Shown in pieces: positions 10,381-21,706 of a DNA stretch of 64,000 nt. The translations under genes were made by a program, and so were the position numbers. Source of the DNA: Platycnemis pennipes (taxonomy: Eukaryota > Arthropoda > Insecta > Odonata > Platycnemididae); assembly GCA_933228895.1 (NCBI GenBank), contig OW121858.1:31147859-31211858 (forward strand), written 5' to 3'. Below the pieces are notes generated by a model. It ran no database searches. It worked only from the letters and a program-made list of their open reading frames with translations, and was not told the origin of the DNA. The number at the start of each line of letters is the position of its first letter. The first letter of the stretch is position 1.

Positions 10381-10600
10381 ACCACCTTTAAGCACAATGC
10401 CACTATAACTGATTGACCGGGATGGCTAGCTCCCGTCAGCTAGGGCGCCAGTTAACAGCGAATCCAGGGCCGAAGAGGGGAAATTGGCCCTTAGTCTATA
10501 CTGGGCATCCGGCACCCGGCTGGGAATCACGAACCTTCAGTATCCCCTTCTCTTCCTTACGGGTCTTTACACCATTCGAGGTGCCACTCGAGTGATGCAA
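10381..10600 (-). repeat. Partial copy of the GC-rich interspersed repeat
   Basis: Aligns with 3600-3770 and 28350-28510 (GAAGCCGATTGACCGG..., GGGCATCCG-CACCCGGCTGGGAA, CCTTACGGGTCTT landmarks). Diverged, ends near 10575. Confidence 0.75.
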
Positions 10601-11410
10601 AAAGTGAGAAATACTTGGCACAAACCTAAGATTCTTTGTCAACATTCTCTTCATTTCTTAGACTATTGACTGGCTTTTTTATTATGTTACCTCTTATGTA
10701 GGTTACTCGATTCTTATACGGAACATTTATCTTACATTAATTTACTTAAGAACATATTTACTTAAGAAAATTTCCGCATTAGCACCCTCAATAAAAACAC
10801 TTGAACTCCTATACCATAACACTTAATTCTTGATTATTGTAGGAATCCTTCAATGTTTTTGTTATTCGGTCAGATTTTTCTTTACACTAAGAGAAATATT
10901 TGTTTCTTTGTTAACTATTTACTCTTTTCTGCAAAGCAATATGCAGCGTTAAATGAGCACAAATGATGAGGAAACCTCGCCAAACAATTGTCTTATGGCC
11001 AAACATAAACAGATTTGGATGTTCTTAGTGAAATGGAATTTAAATGCATAGCAACAGACACCTGCCATCCTATCACGAAGGAATGAAAGTCTTCTAGAAT
11101 AAACAAATTCACACCGTGCCAAATACACTGAGTCATTAGAGCTTTCGTCTGCAAGAGTGAATGCCGACACAAATTATCATGTGGGTAAATATATGTCATG
11201 AATGCGCAACCATGTCGTTTCACATATTCTAAAATGATAGTACCATTCAGGTACAACCTTTTTAAGTCTTATTTTATTCTTCTGTAATTTCTATCCCTAT
11301 ATTTTTTGTTTTCATAATCTTTCTGCACATTTTACATGAGCAATATGGAAGGGAAAATACGATAACCTTTATCTTTACGAGAAGCTGTGGATTGCTACAG
11401 AACTATAGTA
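10590..11410. repeat. Segments shared, in swapped order, with 23155-23410
   Basis: 10595-10745 (GTGAGAAATAC..GCACAAACCTA..) aligns with 23268-23410, and 11318-11410 (TGCACATTTTACATGAGCAA..) with 23155-23255. Between them lies AT-rich DNA with no gene. The order is B-A here and A-B at 23 kb. Confidence 0.6.
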
Positions 11411-11429
11411 ACATAGAACCTCGTTTTAC

Positions 11430-11880
11430 AGAAAGCCGTACTTCCGGTGTAAGGACGCGGCCCAGGCTGTGATCGCCGCTAATGCATGGTTGGGGAAGTT
11501 GGACTTTAAGGACGCATTTTTCCAGTTGCCATTATCGGAGCATTATCGGAGCCGCACAAGCGTCTGGCCCCTGCTACATTTTAGTCGTGGGCCAAATCAG
11601 TGGCTAGTGTTGTTTACAAGGAATTAATTGTGCAACTCATCCCATATCTCGATCACTGGCTATTGGTGTCGTTAGACAACTCAGAGACTGAGAGAAGGAA
11701 CTTTCGTGCTGTGCATTCCTTATTAAGTGTAAACCTAGGTATATGTTTTAATAGTGCTAATTGTATTTTGATTCCATGTCAGCGTTTGTCTTACTTGGGC
11801 GTGATCATTGACACTTTCCAGCAATCCCTGAGATTTAACCCGGCTGCCCTCACCCGCCTTTACACCGCCATATAGTCCAT
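11430..11880 (+). pseudogene. DIRS-like retrotransposon reverse transcriptase fragment
   Basis: The plus strand reads KLDFKDAFFQLPLSE (RT motif A region), then, after a frame change near 11580, YLDHWLLVSLDNSETERRNF where DIRS elements have YLDDWL, and LGICFNSANCILIPCQRLSY followed by LGVIIDT. The series 'YLDDWL ... LG--N--KS-L-P-Q-L-FLG--IDT' is typical of DIRS/Ngaro RTs. The second catalytic aspartate is H here and the frame is broken. No tyrosine recombinase was found downstream. Confidence 0.75.
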
Positions 11881-13250
11881 TATAAGACCTAAGAAACGGA
11901 CAGAATACGAAGGGTTGGTTTAGACCAGTGTCCTCGCAGAACCACAATCACCATGGCAAAAGATCCCCGCACTGCTGGACTTCCAGGCCAGACGACAGAG
12001 AGAGTGGCAGCACTTCACCCACAAGCCAATTGGGGCCAGTTTAGCACTTGGAGAAGGGGATTATGTGGATACCTGAAGCATCTACATCACCATCAGGTCA
12101 GTCCCAAGCACAAGCAGATCCACCACCTGGTGCTGGTACCGTGGAAGGACACAAGGAATACAACACAGAAGATGAGCGTGGTGTTGCAGCTCCATTTACC
12201 GAAGAAGAATGGACTGAGCAGTGTGGATCTGTAAAATCAACTTGTCCACTGTCATTTCATCTGATAAGGAATCAAAGAGGCTTAAGGATACTTCTCCAGA
12301 GCTGGAGACAATGTGAAGATGATACCAAAGTCCTAATGGAAAGCAGACATGACGCACCTTAGATGACTGGTTGTTGGTTTATAGTGACTCATTTGCTGTT
12401 TGCAGGGATGGGTTCCAAGCTGTCTTTGATATTCTCTCTGATGTTCTTAATATTTCGTTTAATGTTCATACATGTCATGCTTCCTCGTCACGTACTTAAC
12501 TACCTACGGGTGGTAGTTAACACGCAGAAAAGCACAGTTGGATACACGCCGCCTGCTCTCGCCCGATCTCATCTCGCTATCTCTGTCATTCCAAGGGTAC
12601 GTGCTTTAAACATTCCATAAATCGCTGGTTATGTGAGCTGGACGATTTACATTTTGAATTAGCCATACCTCTTAATTAATCACACTTATGTTCGTCAAGT
12701 ACACTGGCTACAGAAATGCTAGGATGAAGGACTGTTCCATCAGATACGCCAATGTACAAGTTCCTCAGTGCAATACGCTGGGTACACCGACCCTGCAACA
12801 CCCTGGCAGTGGGTTGCAGTATCTCCACAGCTAGGACTGACGCACAGTGGACCGCTGCCTCATGGGCTTCCGATTTATTTTCGCGGAGGCTGAAGCCGAA
12901 CTTCGTGGAATGCTTCAACTACAACATAATGTACAACAGGTTTCTCATATTGTACTGTATATTGTCAATACCGCTATTTGTTCCACCCTGAGAAAAGGGT
13001 CGGGACTTGTATTCCAATATAAGTACTGTACTATGCACACGAACATAATAAAGTATTCGACGCGCAAAGCGTCCTGGAGGTTCGTCCCTACAGCGGCCCA
13101 TCTCGCCGACCGTCCGCCTAGGACCGCACTGCCCTCTTTTAATGCCTAGGGCTGCCATCTTGGCGGCGCCAAGGGATAAGGGACAGCCAGAAACGCACAA
13201 TTGACGGGACGGCCACGGCCATGATATGCCATAAATTGGGCATCCGACTT
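11881..13250. other. No gene recognised downstream of the DIRS fragment
   Basis: Several overlapping open frames (12048-12362 and 12752-12991 on plus, 12919-13281 on minus) lack recognisable domains. Some may be further decayed DIRS sequence, since an LDT-ending RT fragment precedes them, but I see no catalytic residues. Confidence 0.4.
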
Positions 13251-13460
13251 TAAACACAAAAGGGCCTAGTAGCCTTCGCACGTTGATTAAGTTTCTAAAA
13301 AAGGGGTGTACCCGTTGTTTAGAAGTTTTTAATCCGGGACAGTGGACCCCTAAGACGGTCCGCTCGAATCCCTTGCTGACGTAGCGATTTCTCTCCCCCT
13401 CATAGTCGCTCTTACGACAAGCAGGGATCCTGCGGAAGTGTTCTTAATCCTACCCTCAAG
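13251..13460. repeat. Interspersed repeat block shared with 7700-7930
   Basis: Aligns with 7720-7930 and ends in the TTACGACAAGCAGGGAT block. It leads directly into the duplicated block array that starts at about 13461. Confidence 0.65.
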
Positions 13461-13620
13461 GTGTATTTCCCAAGATATCATCCAACCAGGACTCAAAAGT
13501 TGCATCATGAAATTCATAAGGATTTAGTGGAGCATTTGGATCCCTAGCAACCCTCACCACCACGTGAAAGAAAACGAATAGTGGGGCGCACAGGCAGGAA
13601 GGGCGTGGTCAATCTTCCAA
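13461..13620 (+). repeat. Repeat with a DLVEHL-type reading frame, copy 1
   Basis: Related copies at 18290-18540, 19925-20170 and 23570-23790. They encode YPRYH-TR-QKL-Y-IHEDLVEHLDP followed by SPPRERTN. The D-L-EHL tail resembles the C-terminal end of some DDE_4-type transposases, but the similarity is short. All copies carry lesions, and this one has no long open frame. Confidence 0.45.
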
Positions 13621-13872
13621 GAACAGTCATCATGGATACACAAGACCTCACCTCTGCGAGTGCCGAAGCTCGTTGCGTCACGAGCAGTAGGCGTTCGCTC
13701 TAAGCGCTCAAAAGGGATTCCCCTGCAAAACAGGTTTGAACCTGTCCGTCATACCGTGACCACGCCAGTCCTACTGCAGGAAACGATCGTTGTTGTTGGA
13801 AAGTGAGTGAAGAACAATAGTAGAAGAGTAAACATAGTGGTGTTTACGATATTTATTAATATAGTTACAACG

Positions 13873-14040
13873 CATTAGCATGTTGTATAAGTGCTGTGTT
13901 CCATTGCGCCGAGGAAATTACGACAAGGAGACGAAGGTTTGTGTTTCAGTTTCCCACCGATGAGGCATTGAGGTAGAAATGGCTGAACGCCATACCAAGG
14001 AAAGATTTTCAACCTTCTCCATATTGAAAGGTAAGTATTT
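13873..14040 (+). pseudogene. THAP-domain relic, copy 1
   Basis: Plus-strand frames read KCCVPLRRGNYDKETKVCV, then (after a one-base shift) FSFPTDEALR, stop, KWLNAIPRKDF. C-x2-C spacing, the F-FP and the W with a following basic PRKDF segment match the C2CH THAP zinc finger that binds DNA in P-element-like transposases and cellular THAP proteins. The CEVHF end of the domain is absent. An intron-like GTAAGTATT follows at about 14031, so this is probably a terminal piece of a multi-exon gene or transposon. Copies at 16510-16670 and 20592-20765. Confidence 0.7.
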
Positions 14041-14280
14041 GTGAAGTGTGAATATTATCTAATCTGCATTATTTTATTTTTCTTTATTTTAGCTTCTAAC
14101 CTAAGGGTGTATATTTTAAGTTTCACCGATGTTTTATTATTAAGAATCACTGATTTACTATAATTCACGATGTAGTTGTTAAAATGTCACTTGAATAGGT
14201 TGTGTAAAGTAGTGGTATTATAATTTTTATGCAGTTGAAGAGGTCAGTTTTACGAAGAAAGTTAAAAACTAGCTCAATCT

Positions 14281-14349
14281 TCCTAAGGATTATCCCCTAA
14301 CACTTGAACTATGTCTCCCGGGATATTCAATGTCTCAAGTATTTTCCGG
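14281..14349 (-). pseudogene. Non-LTR C-terminal zinc-finger remnant cut by the 14350-16399 element
   Basis: Corresponds to the region of 16928-17010 and 18545-18625 that ends ..CAAGTATTTTCCGG. Here that sequence stops at TTCCGG and the TAGG-repeat 3' end of the larger element begins. So the larger element sits inside an older copy of the same superfamily. Confidence 0.65.
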
Positions 14350-16399
14350 TAGGTAGGTAGGATTTGGTTTATTGGGTGCGTCGACAGCTGAGGTCATGTT
14401 GCACCACGCACAATCCTGTTTCAATCGCAGTCTTTATACGGCGAGCATTATGGACCTAAAAAATGGGTATATACCATCGTATAATGTGTATAAAAATATA
14501 TTATAACTACAATGTTCTAAAGTTTGTCTAAGAGGTGGGTTTGCCGTAAAAACTGTATTACGTTGTTTACATTCGCTTGGCTGTTACCAAGAACCTGTTG
14601 CAACGTACTAGGAATCCCTAGTTTCTCGCGTGCAGCCCGGTATTTTACACATTCCGTTAGAATGTGATGCACACTCAGAGCAGAGTCGCATTCGTCGCAC
14701 CTCGGTGGAATTTTCTCTTCAGTAAAGAGATACGAGTGCGTCAAGGCGCAGTGGCCTATCCTCAGGCGGGTGATGACGACCTCCTCTTTCCGATTATTTC
14801 GGACAGAAGTGGCCCATGCTGCTGTCGTGGGTTTAATAGCCCGGAGTTTATTATTTGATAGCTCTTCCCAGGTATTTTTCCATTTATTTAGAACCACATT
14901 TCGGAATTTTACTTTGAGGTCTTCCACGGTTACCAAAGGGATTGTGGTATTTGCTTTCTCCAGAGCATCCCTTGCTGCTGAATCGGCCTCTTCATTCCCC
15001 GTTATGCCAACGTGTCCAGGAACCCACATGAATGATATTATTATTCCCTTGATGTAAAGGGAAGCAAGGGCCGTTTGTATTTCCTGGGCAAGAGGATTGC
15101 TAGGGGAGAAACGAGAAATTGCATGGAGTGCGCTAGAAGAGTCAGAGCATATCAAGAATGCCCCACGGCTGCATTTCATTTCGGTTATTGCCATCTTAAT
15201 GGCATACAGTTCTGCCGTAAATACCGAACAGGATGGGTCCAGTTTGGCTTTAACGACTCCGTGGTATGCTGAAACCACAGAGCACCCACAGGAATTCTCC
15301 GACTTTGAACCATCTGTGTAGACGGGGGTGAAATCGCGGAACTTATCTAGGACTTCCCGGAAAAGGCTCTGGTACTCCAAAGCTGTGGTGGAGGATTTGC
15401 GGCAGAGTAAAAGAGTGTTAATAATATCTGGTCTTGGGATTGACCATGGCGGGTGTTTCAGGTACCCGGATGGGTACATGTCAGGAAGATTAAAACCACT
15501 GTGTGTCATAAAATTATTAAAACGTATGCTAATTGGCATTGTGGCCTTTCTCCTTCGGTTAAAAACGTCTAAAAACCGGTGGTTTGTGATCACCTTAAAA
15601 CACGGGTGATTCTTCATTGATAAAATCTTGGCAACATAGTTGCACATCAAAATTTCACGGCGAATCACCAAAGGTGGTTCGCCGGCGTCACAGTAAAGGC
15701 TCAAAATTGGAAATGTTCGGAAAGCACCCGTTGCCAGCCGTAGCCCAGAGTTGTGTACCGATGTAAGCGGTCTTAAATATGACTCCCGTCCTGACGCATA
15801 GATTATTGATCCGTAGTCAAGTCGACTACGGACTAATGACCGGTATAACATCAGCAACGAGGTGCGGTCTGCACCCCATGTTGAATTGCTTAAAAACTTT
15901 AAAATATTTAAAATTTTAAAACACTTATCCCTCAATAAATTTACGTTTCCTCGCCAATTTAAGCGGTGGTCTAGAGTCATCCCCAAGAACCGGATTGATT
16001 CCACATATGGGAGTATCCTTCCATTTAGATGTAGCGTGGGCGGTGCGTGATATCCTCTCAGCCTGTGAAAATGCACGCATTTCGTTTTGTCGGCGGAGAA
16101 CCTAAAGCCGTTTTCGTGGGACCATTGAGAGAGCCTGTTCACAGTGAGTTGAACTAATCTGGCTGCGTTTCCTATTCTTGATGAACGGCAGAAAATTGCC
16201 AGATCATCTACGAAAAGGCAACCCATAACTGGAGATTTTATGCACTCCATCACGTTGTTGATGGCCACGGCGAACAGCGTCACGCTCAATACGGAGCCCT
16301 GTGGTACTCCGTTAGCCTGATAGTGGGCACGAGATAGGAATTTACCTACTCTGACCTTAAACCTCCGACCATTCAAAAAGTTTCGGATAAAAATTGTCC
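14350..16399 (-). mobile_element. 5'-truncated I/Jockey-like non-LTR retrotransposon with RT and RNase H
   Basis: Two kilobases on the minus strand. The 3' UTR runs from 14516 to 14350 and contains the family signature GGTGCAACATGACCTCAGC..GTCGACGCACCC, then a CCTACCTACC-type tail. The coding part is open to the truncation. No exact target duplication was seen: the left flank (TATTTTCCGG) and the right flank (TGTCCGTATTACAC) come from different points of the surrounding duplicated unit, so insertion went with a deletion or later rearrangement. Confidence 0.85.
14517..16399 (-). CDS. Non-LTR retrotransposon polyprotein, C-terminal RT + RNase H + zinc finger
   Basis: About 625 residues open on the minus strand. 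The apparent ATG near 16415 lies in flanking DNA and is not the natural start. RT: NGVPQGSVLS (motif B), LFVDDLAIF (motif C, FVDD), then the thumb with FLGMTLDHRLNW. Motif A and everything upstream (endonuclease, ORF1) are lost. RNase H: YTDGSKSE (D), FTAELYAIKMA (E), ICSDSSSALHAI (D), WVPGHVGITGNEEADSAA (H and D); all catalytic positions are present. C terminus: CDECDSALSVHHILTEC, a C-x2-C-x7-H-x4-C finger. RT plus RNase H in this order fits the I group (I, Nimb, R1, LOA). The intact frame suggests a recent insertion. It cannot retrotranspose by itself. Confidence 0.9.
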
Positions 16400-16509
16400 G
16401 TATTACACTAATCACGCCAGTCCTGCTGCAGGAAGCGATCGTTGTTGTTGGAATATGAGTAGAAGAGTAAACAAAGTGCTGTTTACGATATTTATATATA
16501 TTTAGACTG

Positions 16510-16670
16510 CATCACCACGGTGTATAAAAGCTGTGTTCCATTGCGCCGAGGAAATTACGACAAGGAGACGAAGGTTTGTGTGTTCTAGTTCCCCACCGAT
16601 GAGGCATTGAGGTAGAAATGGGTGAACGCCATACCAAGGAAAGATTTTCAACCTTCTCCATATTAAAAAG
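16510..16670 (+). pseudogene. THAP-domain relic, copy 2
   Basis: Same sequence as copy 1 (13873-14040) with CCVPLRRGNYDKETKVCV, PTDEALR and KWVNAIPRKDF-like segments and the same in-frame stop. Followed by AAAAAG|GTAAGTATT-like donor sequence at about 16668. Confidence 0.65.
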
Positions 16671-16927
16671 TAAGTATTTGTGAAGTGTGAATATTATCTA
16701 ATCTGCATTATTGTATTTTTTCTTTATTTTACCTTCTAACTCAAGTGTGTGTTTTTTAAGTTTCACCGATGTTTTTATTTATTAAGAATCACTGATTTAC
16801 TATAAGTCACGATAATATATGGTTCACGATATAGGTGTTAAAATGTCACTTGAATGGGTAGTGTAAAGTACTGGTATTATAATTTTTATGCTGTTAAAGA
16901 GGTCAGTTTTACGAAGAAAGGTAAAAA

Positions 16928-17130
16928 CTAGCTCAATCTTCCCAAGGATTATCCCCTAACACTTGAACGATGTCTTCCCGGATATTCAATGTCTCAAGTA
17001 TTTTCCGGTATTTATCACACCTCGTCAGGATATGATCCACAGTCAAGTAAGTATATCAGCTATCGGACCGCTGTGGGATCTTATCTTGTGAGAAGGTGTG
17101 AGTAAAGGCAGAGTATTCCTTGCTAAACCG
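16928..17130 (-). pseudogene. Diverged non-LTR C-terminal zinc finger, copy A
   Basis: The minus strand reads LTVDHILTRCDKYRKILETL and NIREDIVQVLGD, plus an upstream FTHTFSQDKIPQRSD segment that corresponds to HSYLFTEEKIPPRCD. A stop breaks the first cysteine pair. Near-identical copies lie at 18570-18760 and 21037-21200. Confidence 0.65.
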
Positions 17131-17248
17131 CGATTCATAAATATGAGTGTGTATTTTAGTTCAACATTGCGATTCTCTCCGTAGATCACCGACGACGCAT
17201 TGCCGGGGCGGTATTTTCAGGGGCGTCTCTTATTGAGATTCGAAGGGA

Positions 17249-17548
17249 GTGAAGGTCATGTCGACGATGAGGAACAGGAAAGTGTTGCTCTTCGTCGGCA
17301 GCAATGATCTTAAGAAAGTGAGTACTGACTACATAATATTATTTGCAGCAATAATGTTACATTTTGAAGTGCATCCATTGTATCGTACCGTTTCTCCCGA
17401 TCAGGGGACGCCTCTGAAAAAGATGAGGCAAATTACGTTCAGCCTATTGAGGATCCTCACAATACGGGGTTGCACGGTGGTGATCCTGGAGATCCTACCT
17501 GCCCCCCGTCTCGTTGCGAGGGTAGGCGCCGGTGGGGATCGTGGGTGA
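17249..17548 (+). pseudogene. SGNH-esterase-like reading frame, copy A
   Basis: 99 residues with RNRKVLLFVGSNDLKK near the start and ILTIRGCTVVILEILPAPR in the second half. GSNDL followed ~60 residues later by 'G-TVVI-E-LPAPR' is like SGNH-hydrolase blocks III and beyond, as in the esterase domain in ORF1 of CR1/L2-type non-LTR elements. The segment between contains GTGAGTACTGAC..TTTGCAG (17318-17348), which looks like a 31-nt intron but reads through in frame. Compared with the copies at 18866-19225 and 21344-21706, a deletion around 17520 removes the codons for ATPEG and shifts the frame. Confidence 0.5.
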
Positions 17549-17559
17549 CGTGGCTTAGG

Positions 17560-18235
17560 GGGTGGCATAAGGGTGAGTATTTGCATCAGTACGGAAGTAA
17601 TTCGTTAATATATATATATTTTTTTTACTAAAAGTTGAATATGAGTGCACTTAAGTACATTCTTTTTTATTATTGATTTTTCATATGACGTACTGTATAG
17701 TTAGCACTTTGCCTGCCAGTCTAAAATTATTAAGAATGGGTACTGCAATACAGGTATTGTTAATTGGGGCACGTATATTCCATTGATTCATATAAATTGT
17801 GAAACAAGAGTTTGTAAGTGATACTGGAGTAAATGCATTATTATTTTAAGTTTTGAGCTGCAAATCCTTATAAGAAGAATCAAAACGAAATGAAGTATCA
17901 TTGAGAAATAAATCCCTACGCTTATATCAAACATACCACGACGTTTACCTATTATAGGTTTTAGGCTTGAGCTGTGAATTTATTCATTGGGATTGGTCGG
18001 GAAACATGGGATATGTGATTAGGGAATGATTAAATTAATTGTAAATGCTTTGTTACCGCACACTACTACGGGTCATTCCATGTGAAATCAACCACAAAAA
18101 ATAGCTTTCGCCTCCCACAGACTCTGATTTTGACGACACTTGGTAAATATGATCCCTTCACCAATGTAACAGGAAAGCCGAAATTCTTTTACACTGCCCA
18201 AGTAATTTTTCAGGTACTTTGAAAAGTTTAGTCGG
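17560..18235. other. AT-rich spacer of the duplicated block
   Basis: No gene. Nearly repeated at 19310-19865. Both contain GGGTCATTCCATGTGAAATC, a common interspersed repeat sequence in arthropods in my experience. Confidence 0.6.
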
Positions 18236-18540
18236 ATCTTACGACAAGCAGGGATACTGAGGAAGTCTTCTTAATCCCCCTACCTCTAGGGTGTATTACC
18301 CAAGATATCATTCAACCAGGATACAAAAGTTATATTACGAAATTCATGAGGATTTAGTGGAGCACTTGGATCCCTCGCGACCCTCACCCCCACGTGAAAG
18401 AACGAATAGTGTGTCGTGTACAGCCAGGAAGGGCGTGACATGCACAATTAAATGGACGTCCACGGCTATGATGAGCCATAAATTGGGCAACCGACTTCAA
18501 AACCATCGCCACGCCGTTGCAAACGGCTTTCAGTGATTCC
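18236..18540 (+). repeat. ACGACAAGCAGG / DLVEHL repeat, copy 2
   Basis: Same as 13395-13620, 19870-20170 and 23507-23790. The open frame 18291-18536 (IHEDLVEHLDPSRPSPPRER) is shared by the copies. The 3' half is a separate module (GCCATAAATTGGGCA..), also seen at 13225. Confidence 0.6.
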
Positions 18541-18569
18541 AGATGAATCTTCCAAAGGTTTATCCACCT

Positions 18570-18760
18570 AACACTTGAACGATGTCTTCCCGGATATTCA
18601 ATGTCTCAAGTATTTTCCGGTATTTATCACACCTCGTCAGGATATGATCCACAGTCAAGTAAGTATATCAGCTATCGGACCGCTGTGGGATCTTATCTTG
18701 TGAGAAGGTGTGAGTAAAGGCAGAGTATTCCTTGCTAAACCGCGATTCATAAATATGAGT
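18570..18760 (-). pseudogene. Diverged non-LTR C-terminal zinc finger, copy B
   Basis: Near-identical to 16928-17130, including the stop near the first cysteine. Confidence 0.6.
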
Positions 18761-18865
18761 GTGTATTTTAGTTCAACATTGCGATTCTCTCCGTAGATCA
18801 CCGACGACGCATTGCTGGGGCGGTATTTTCAGGGGCGTCTCTTATTGAGATTCGAAGGGAGGTGA

Positions 18866-19225
18866 AGGTCATGTCGACGATGAGGAAGAGGAAAGTGTTG
18901 CTCTTCGTCGGCAGCAATGATCTTAAGAAAGTGAGTACTGACTACATAATATTACTTGCAGCAAAAAATGTTACATTTTGAAGTGTATCCATTGTATCGT
19001 ACCGTTTCTCCCGATCAGGGGACGCCTCTAAAATACATGAGGCAAGTTATGTACAGCCTACTGAGGATCCTCACAATATTGGGCTGCACGGTGGTGATCC
19101 TCGAGACCCTACCTGCCCCCCGTCTCGTTGCCACCCCCGAGGGAAGGAGCCGGTGGGGATCGTGGGTGACGTGGCTTAGGGGGTGGCATAAAGGTAAGTA
19201 TTTGCATCAGTACGGAAGTCATTAG
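18866..19225 (+). pseudogene. SGNH-esterase-like reading frame, copy B
   Basis: Contains the GSNDLKK block upstream (about 18911) in a frame interrupted by GTGAGT..TTGCAG and one base change, and then 18956-19225 open with VSPDQGTPLKYMRQVMYSLL and ETLPAPRLVATPEGRSRWGS. Same family as 17249-17548; disrupted. Confidence 0.5.
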
Positions 19226-19269
19226 TTCATATATATATAGGTATATTTACATATATATATAGGTATATT

Positions 19270-19306
<37 letters not shown>
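19226..19306. repeat. AT microsatellite
   Basis: (AT)n tracts interrupted by three GGTATATTTAC-like insertions, then a pure (AT)~17 run. It replaces the shorter AT run found at the same place in blocks A (17611) and C (21707). Confidence 0.9.
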
Positions 19307-19309
<3 letters not shown>

Positions 19310-19865
19310 TACTCAATGTTCAATATGAGTGCACTTTAGTACATTCTTTTTCATTATTGTTTTTTCATATCACGTACTTTATAGTTAGCACCTTGCCTGC
19401 CCGTCTAAAATTATTAAGAATGGGTACTGCAATACAGGTATTGTAAATCTGGGGCACGTACATTCCATTGATTCATATAAATTGTGAAACAAAAGTTTGT
19501 AAGTGATACTGGAGTAAATGCATTATTATTTTAAGTTTTGAGCTGCAAATCCTTATAAGAAGAATCAAAACGAAATGAAGTAGCATTGAGAAATAAATGC
19601 CTACGCTTATATCAAACATACCACGACGTTTACCTTTTAAACATGGGATATGTGATTAGGGTATGATTAAATTAATTGTAAATGCTTTGTTACCGCACAC
19701 TACTACGGGTCATTCCATGTGAAATCAACCACAAAAAATAGCTTTCGCCTCCCACAGACTCTGATTTTGACGACACTTGGTAAATATGATCCCTTCACCA
19801 ATGTAACAGGAAAGCCGAAATTCTTTTACACTGCCCAAGTAATTTTTCAGGTACTTTGAAAAGTT

Positions 19866-20170
19866 TAGTCGGATCTTACGACAAGCAGGGATACTGAGGA
19901 AGTCTTCTTAATCCCCCTACCTCTAGGGTGTATTACCCAAGATATCATCCAACCAGGACACAAAAGTTATATTACGAAATTCATGAGGATTTATTGGAGC
20001 ACTTGGATCCCTCGCGACCCTCACCCCCACGTGAAAGAACGAATAGTGTGTCGTGTACAGCCAGGAAGGGCGTGACATGCACAATTAAATGGACGTCCAC
20101 GGCTATGATGAGCCATAAATTGGGCAACCGACTTCAAAACCATCGCCACGTCGTTGCAAACCGCTTTCAG
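19866..20170 (+). repeat. ACGACAAGCAGG / DLVEHL repeat, copy 3
   Basis: Near-identical to 18236-18540. Confidence 0.6.
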
Positions 20171-20199
20171 TAATTCAAGAGAAGTAGTAGTGTTTGTTA

Positions 20200-20275
20200 T
20201 ATTGGGTGCGTCAACTGCCTGTGTCATTGTGCACCACTCGCAATATAATTCACGCAATAGCCTTTTAAAATAAAA
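20200..20275 (-). mobile_element. Very short non-LTR 3' tail
   Basis: About 75 bp with the 3' UTR signature (GGGTGCGTCAACTGCCTGTGTCATTGTGCACC on plus, broken by substitutions) and nothing else of the element. No clear target duplication. Confidence 0.55.
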
Positions 20276-20591
20276 CACTAATAGGTAGTGTATTGGACTG
20301 GTACTATAAATTATGTGCTGTCAAAGAGGTCAGTTTTAAGAGGAATGTTAAAATCTACGACAATCTTCCCAGGATAGTAATTATGGATATAGAAGGCCTC
20401 ACCACTGCGAATGCCGATGCTCGTTACGTCACGAGCAGTAGCCGTTCGCTCAAAGCGCTCACAAGGGCTTCCCCTGCGAAACAGGTTTGAACGTGTCCGT
20501 ATTACACTAATCACGCCGGTCCTGCTGCAGGAAGCGATCGTTGTTGTTGGAATAGGAGTAGAAGAGTAAAGAAAGTGCTGTTTACGATATC

Positions 20592-20765
20592 TACATATAT
20601 TTAGACTGCATCACCACGGTGTATAAAAGCTGTGTTCCATTGCGCCGAGGAAATTACGACAAGGAGACGTAGGTATGTGTGTTCCAGTTCCCCACCGATG
20701 AGGCATTGAGGTAGAAATGGGTGAACGCCATACCAAGGAGACTTTTTCAACATTCTCCATATTGA
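20592..20765 (+). pseudogene. THAP-domain relic, copy 3
   Basis: As copies 1 and 2, with the same stop in place of the residue before KWVNAIPR. The final phenylalanine segment differs. Confidence 0.6.
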
Positions 20766-21036
20766 AAATTATTTGTGAAGTGTGAATATTATCTATTTTG
20801 CGTTACTTTATTTTTTATTAATTTTACCTTCTAACGCAAGGGTGTATTTAGTAAGTTTCCCTGTTGTTTTTTTTATTAAGAATCACTGATTTACTATAAT
20901 TCACGATAATATATAATTCACGATATAAGTATTAAAATGTCACTTGAATAGGTAGTGTAAAGTACTGGTATTATAATTTTTAAGCTGTTAAAGAGGTAAG
21001 TTTTGCGAAGAAAGTTAAAAACTAGCTCAATCCTCC

Positions 21037-21200
21037 CAAGGATTGTCCCCTAACACTTGAACAAGATCTCCCCGGATATTCAGTGGCTCAAGTACTTTCC
21101 GGTATTTTTCACACCTCGTCCGGATATGATCCACAGTCAAGTAAGTATATCAGATATCGCACCGCTGTGGGATCTTATCTTGTGAGAAGGTGTGAGTAAA
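21037..21200 (-). pseudogene. Diverged non-LTR C-terminal zinc finger, copy C
   Basis: As 16928-17130; slightly more diverged (GTGGCTCAAGTACTTTCCGG). Confidence 0.55.
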
Positions 21201-21343
21201 GGCTAAGTATTCCTTGCTGAACCGCGATTCATAAATATGAGTGTGCATTATAGTTCAACATTGCGATTCTCTCCGTAGAATACCGACGACGCATCGCCGG
21301 GGGGGTATTTTCAGGGGCGTCCCTTACTGAGATTCGGAGGGAG

Positions 21344-21706
21344 GTGAAGGTCATGCCGACGATGAGGAACAGAAAAGTGCTACTCTTCGTCGACAGCAAT
21401 GAACTTAAGAAAGTGAGTACTGACTACATAATATTATTTGCAGCAATAATGTTACATTTTGAAGTGCATCCATTGTATCGTACCGTTTCTCCCGATCAGG
21501 GGACGCCTCTGAAAAAGATGAGGCAAATTATGTTTAGCCTTCTAAGGATTTTGACTATACGGGGCTGCAAGGTGATTATACTCGAGACCCTACCTGCCCC
21601 CCGTCTCGTTGCCACCCCCGAGGGAAGGCGCCGGTGGGGATCGTGGGTGACGTGGCTTAGGGGGTGGCATAAGGGCATTTGCATCAGTACGGAAGTCATT
21701 AGTTAA
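21344..21706 (+). CDS. SGNH-esterase-like reading frame, copy C (longest)
   Basis: 120 residues, uninterrupted: NRKVLLFVDSNELKK (GSND changed to DSNE here), VSPDQGTPLKKMRQIMFSLL, ILTIRGCKVIILETLPAPR, then ATPEGRRRWGSWVTWLRGWH. It is the best-preserved copy in length, but the GSND-like block, the putative catalytic motif, is altered, so it is probably not an active esterase. Related to CR1/L2-type ORF1 esterases by motif only; this is an inference. Confidence 0.4.
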   Translation: MKVMPTMRNRKVLLFVDSNELKKVSTDYIILFAAIMLHFEVHPLYRTVSPDQGTPLKKMRQIMFSLLRILTIRGCKVIILETLPAPRLVATPEGRRRWGSWVTWLRGWHKGICISTEVIS

